From NCBI GenBank assembly GCA_002433465.1, contig DJIE01000045.1, forward strand, positions 1-7,356: DNA of 7,356 bases. The letters are read 5' to 3'. Source of the stretch: Salinisphaera sp. UBA6602. GTDB taxonomy: Bacteria > Pseudomonadota > Gammaproteobacteria > Nevskiales > Salinisphaeraceae. The notes under the pieces were generated by a model. It searched no databases, was not told where the DNA came from, and worked only from the letters and a program-made list of their open reading frames with translations. Shown here in pieces: positions 6,304-7,356 of the stretch (within the stretch, counting starts at the first letter, position 1; each line of letters begins with the position of its first letter). The position numbers were made by a program, and so were the translations under genes.

Positions 6304-6762
6304 TCAGCGTGCGTAGCGCATATGCAGCGCCGCGGACCGGGGATAGCCCGGAACGGGACTGGCCTCGCTGAATCCCAGTCGCCGATACACCGCAATCGCT
6401 GCCGCGTTATCGCGGAATACGTTCAAAGAAACGGATTTTGGCTGCCGGGCCAGAGCCCGGCGGAGTAGCGCGTTCACGAGTTCGAACCCGTAACCCTGGC
6501 CGCGATGCGACGGACTGACGATCAGCCGGGCGAAATGAACGGTTTCGTGGTTTCGGCATCACCTGACCGAAGCCCAGCAGTTCTTGCGTGCCGACCAGGC
6601 AGAACGCATCGGCACGATCCATTCGATCTGTTCGGCCAGCTGCGCCTTGTCGATCGGATACGACACCCGGGGGGCGGCCCAATACAGACACTGCTGCGGC
6701 GAGCCGATCCATTGGATGAGCACGTTCAGATCGTCTTGGCGTGCGGTGCGAAGTACGGTCAT
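6304..6762 (-). pseudogene. GNAT family N-acetyltransferase, two compensating frameshifts
   Basis: The family moves an acetyl group from acetyl-CoA to an amine; the substrate cannot be told here. Reading from ATG 6762, the frame starts MTVLRTARQDDLNVLIQWIG, a typical GNAT N-terminus, and runs to GPS-free Trp at 6621-6619. It then degenerates and meets TGA at 6561-6559. The sensible protein continues in a second frame from about 6616 to 6551 (22 codons, including AFCLVGTQELLGFGQV). It then returns to the first frame at about 6549 with HFARLIVSPSHRGQGYGF. The acetyl-CoA loop RGQGYG is at 6504-6487 and motif B is LNVFRDNAAAIAVYRRLGF. The frame ends at TGA 6306-6304. Together the parts make about 152 aa, a normal GNAT length. 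One base seems lost near 6616-6618 and one gained near 6550, so the net shift is zero. It may be a real pseudogene or a product of sequencing errors. Confidence 0.75.
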
Positions 6763-6784
6763 CGCAAGACTCTACCTGCACCAT

Positions 6785-6807
6785 AAAAGCGCCCCGTCAC
6801 GGGGCGC
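6785..6807 (-). terminator. Intrinsic terminator of the dctM operon
   Basis: On the minus strand GCGCCCCG (6807-6800) pairs perfectly with CGGGGCGC (6796-6789) around a 3-base loop, followed by TTTT (6788-6785). It lies about 90 bases after the dctM stop and 23 bases before the GNAT start codon, so it separates the two genes. The T run is short, so some read-through into the GNAT gene is possible. Confidence 0.75.
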
Positions 6808-6897
6808 GATTGCTGTGCATGGTCCGTGTCTCGCCGACCGCTGCGCGTCGGTCCTGGCCATAGGCCTAAATCGGCGTGGTTCTGCGCGCCTGCTTCG
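6808..6897. other. dctM 3' untranslated stretch
   Basis: These 90 bases lie between the dctM stop and its terminator. They contain only weak inverted repeats (GACCG/CGGTC around 6837-6854, and the palindrome TAGGCCTA at 6861-6868). I see no gene. Confidence 0.3.
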
Positions 6898-7356
6898 CTA
6901 CTGCCCCCCGATCGACGGCAGGAACAGCGAGATCTGCGGGAACAGGATCAGGATGAAGGTCGCCAGCATGAGGATGGCGATAAACGGCGGGGTGCCGCGA
7001 ATCACTTCCATATAGGGCCGACGGAATACCGCGATGGCGGTGAAGATGTCGCAGCCGAAGGGCGGCGTGGCCGAGCCGATCGCGGCTTGCAGGGTGACGA
7101 TGACGCCGACATGAACCGGATCGAGTCCGGCGGACTGCACCAGCGGCTTGAAGATCGGCACCAGAATCAGAATGACCACGATCGGATCGACGAACATGCA
7201 GCCCACGAAGAAGGCGGCCGCGATCAGAAGCAGGGCCAGGATCTGATTGTCGCCGATGGCATCGATCGCAGGGCCAAGCAGCTGTTCGGGCACGCCCGCG
7301 GTGCCCAGCGTCTGCGAAAAGGCTGCGCCCACGGCCACCAGGATGAACACCACGGC
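6898..7356 (-). CDS. dctM: TRAP transporter large permease DctM, C-terminal part
   Basis: This is the last 152 residues of the large membrane subunit (ion transporter superfamily), which forms the transport channel of TRAP systems in the inner membrane. The frame is open at the right edge of the window, so the start lies outside; complete DctM proteins have about 425-440 aa. Features seen are hydrophobic membrane segments at about fragment residues 1-14, 38-66, 78-95 and 124-145. The conserved stretch from FVDPIVVILILVPIFKPL through GLDPVHVGVIVTLQ to IGSATPPFG is typical of the DctM C-terminal half. The end FPQISLFLPSIGGQ, followed by TAG, is a normal C-terminus. The apparent Met start near 7353 is an internal GTG, not a start. 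The gene faces dctP rather than lying behind it; family assignment is secure, substrate unknown. Confidence 0.92.
   Translation of the reverse strand, partial: AVVFILVAVGAAFSQTLGTAGVPEQLLGPAIDAIGDNQILALLLIAAAFFVGCMFVDPIVVILILVPIFKPLVQSAGLDPVHVGVIVTLQAAIGSATPPFGCDIFTAIAVFRRPYMEVIRGTPPFIAILMLATFILILFPQISLFLPSIGGQ

Noticed and set aside
6180..6371. Small plus-strand gene of 63 codons after the dctP terminator
   Set aside because: It overlaps the 3' end of the GNAT remnant, follows a strong terminator, has no clear ribosome binding site and no recognisable sequence.
1..7356. CRISPR arrays, tRNA or rRNA genes, insertion sequences, attachment sites
   Set aside because: No regularly spaced repeats, tRNA-like folds, rRNA-like stretches, transposase motifs or terminal inverted repeats were seen on either strand.

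Overview
The window is high-GC DNA with tightly packed genes. Tas and phosphoribulokinase (PRK) read like proteobacterial, most likely gammaproteobacterial, versions, and there are TRAP transporter parts. A marine or halophilic gammaproteobacterium (something like Salinisphaera) would fit the mix of mevalonate enzymes, PRK and TRAP transport. That placement is inferred from remembered family sequences and was not tested by any search.

Left part (1-2642): two mevalonate-pathway genes diverge from a 161-base intergenic region. On the minus strand is diphosphomevalonate decarboxylase (mvaD), nearly complete but running off the left edge. On the plus strand is a long HMG-CoA synthase (mvaS, 503 aa). 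They encode the last step and an early step of the route from acetyl-CoA to isopentenyl diphosphate. The other pathway genes are not in view.

Middle (2739-4749): a minus-strand pair, PRK followed 32 bases later by the Tas-type aldo/keto reductase, ends at a probable intrinsic terminator. No RuBisCO or other Calvin-cycle gene is in the window. Tas converges on mvaS.

Right part (4750-7356): a 324-base intergenic region separates PRK from a divergent dctP, which encodes the periplasmic substrate-binding protein of a TRAP transporter. In front of dctP are a good sigma-70-type promoter, a strong ribosome binding site and three ACCGGTTC-like elements. dctP ends with two small hairpins and a textbook intrinsic terminator, so it looks monocistronic. 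Facing it on the minus strand is the C-terminal third of a TRAP large permease (dctM) with its own terminator, then a GNAT acetyltransferase gene broken by two compensating frameshifts. No small permease subunit (dctQ) is in view, so whether dctP and dctM belong together is open.

I found no RNA genes, CRISPR arrays or insertion sequences, and no clear new defence or other system. The most unusual points are the mevalonate genes in a proteobacterial setting, the enlarged HMG-CoA synthase, the orphan PRK that keeps a full set of catalytic residues, the split arrangement of TRAP genes, and the doubly frameshifted GNAT gene.
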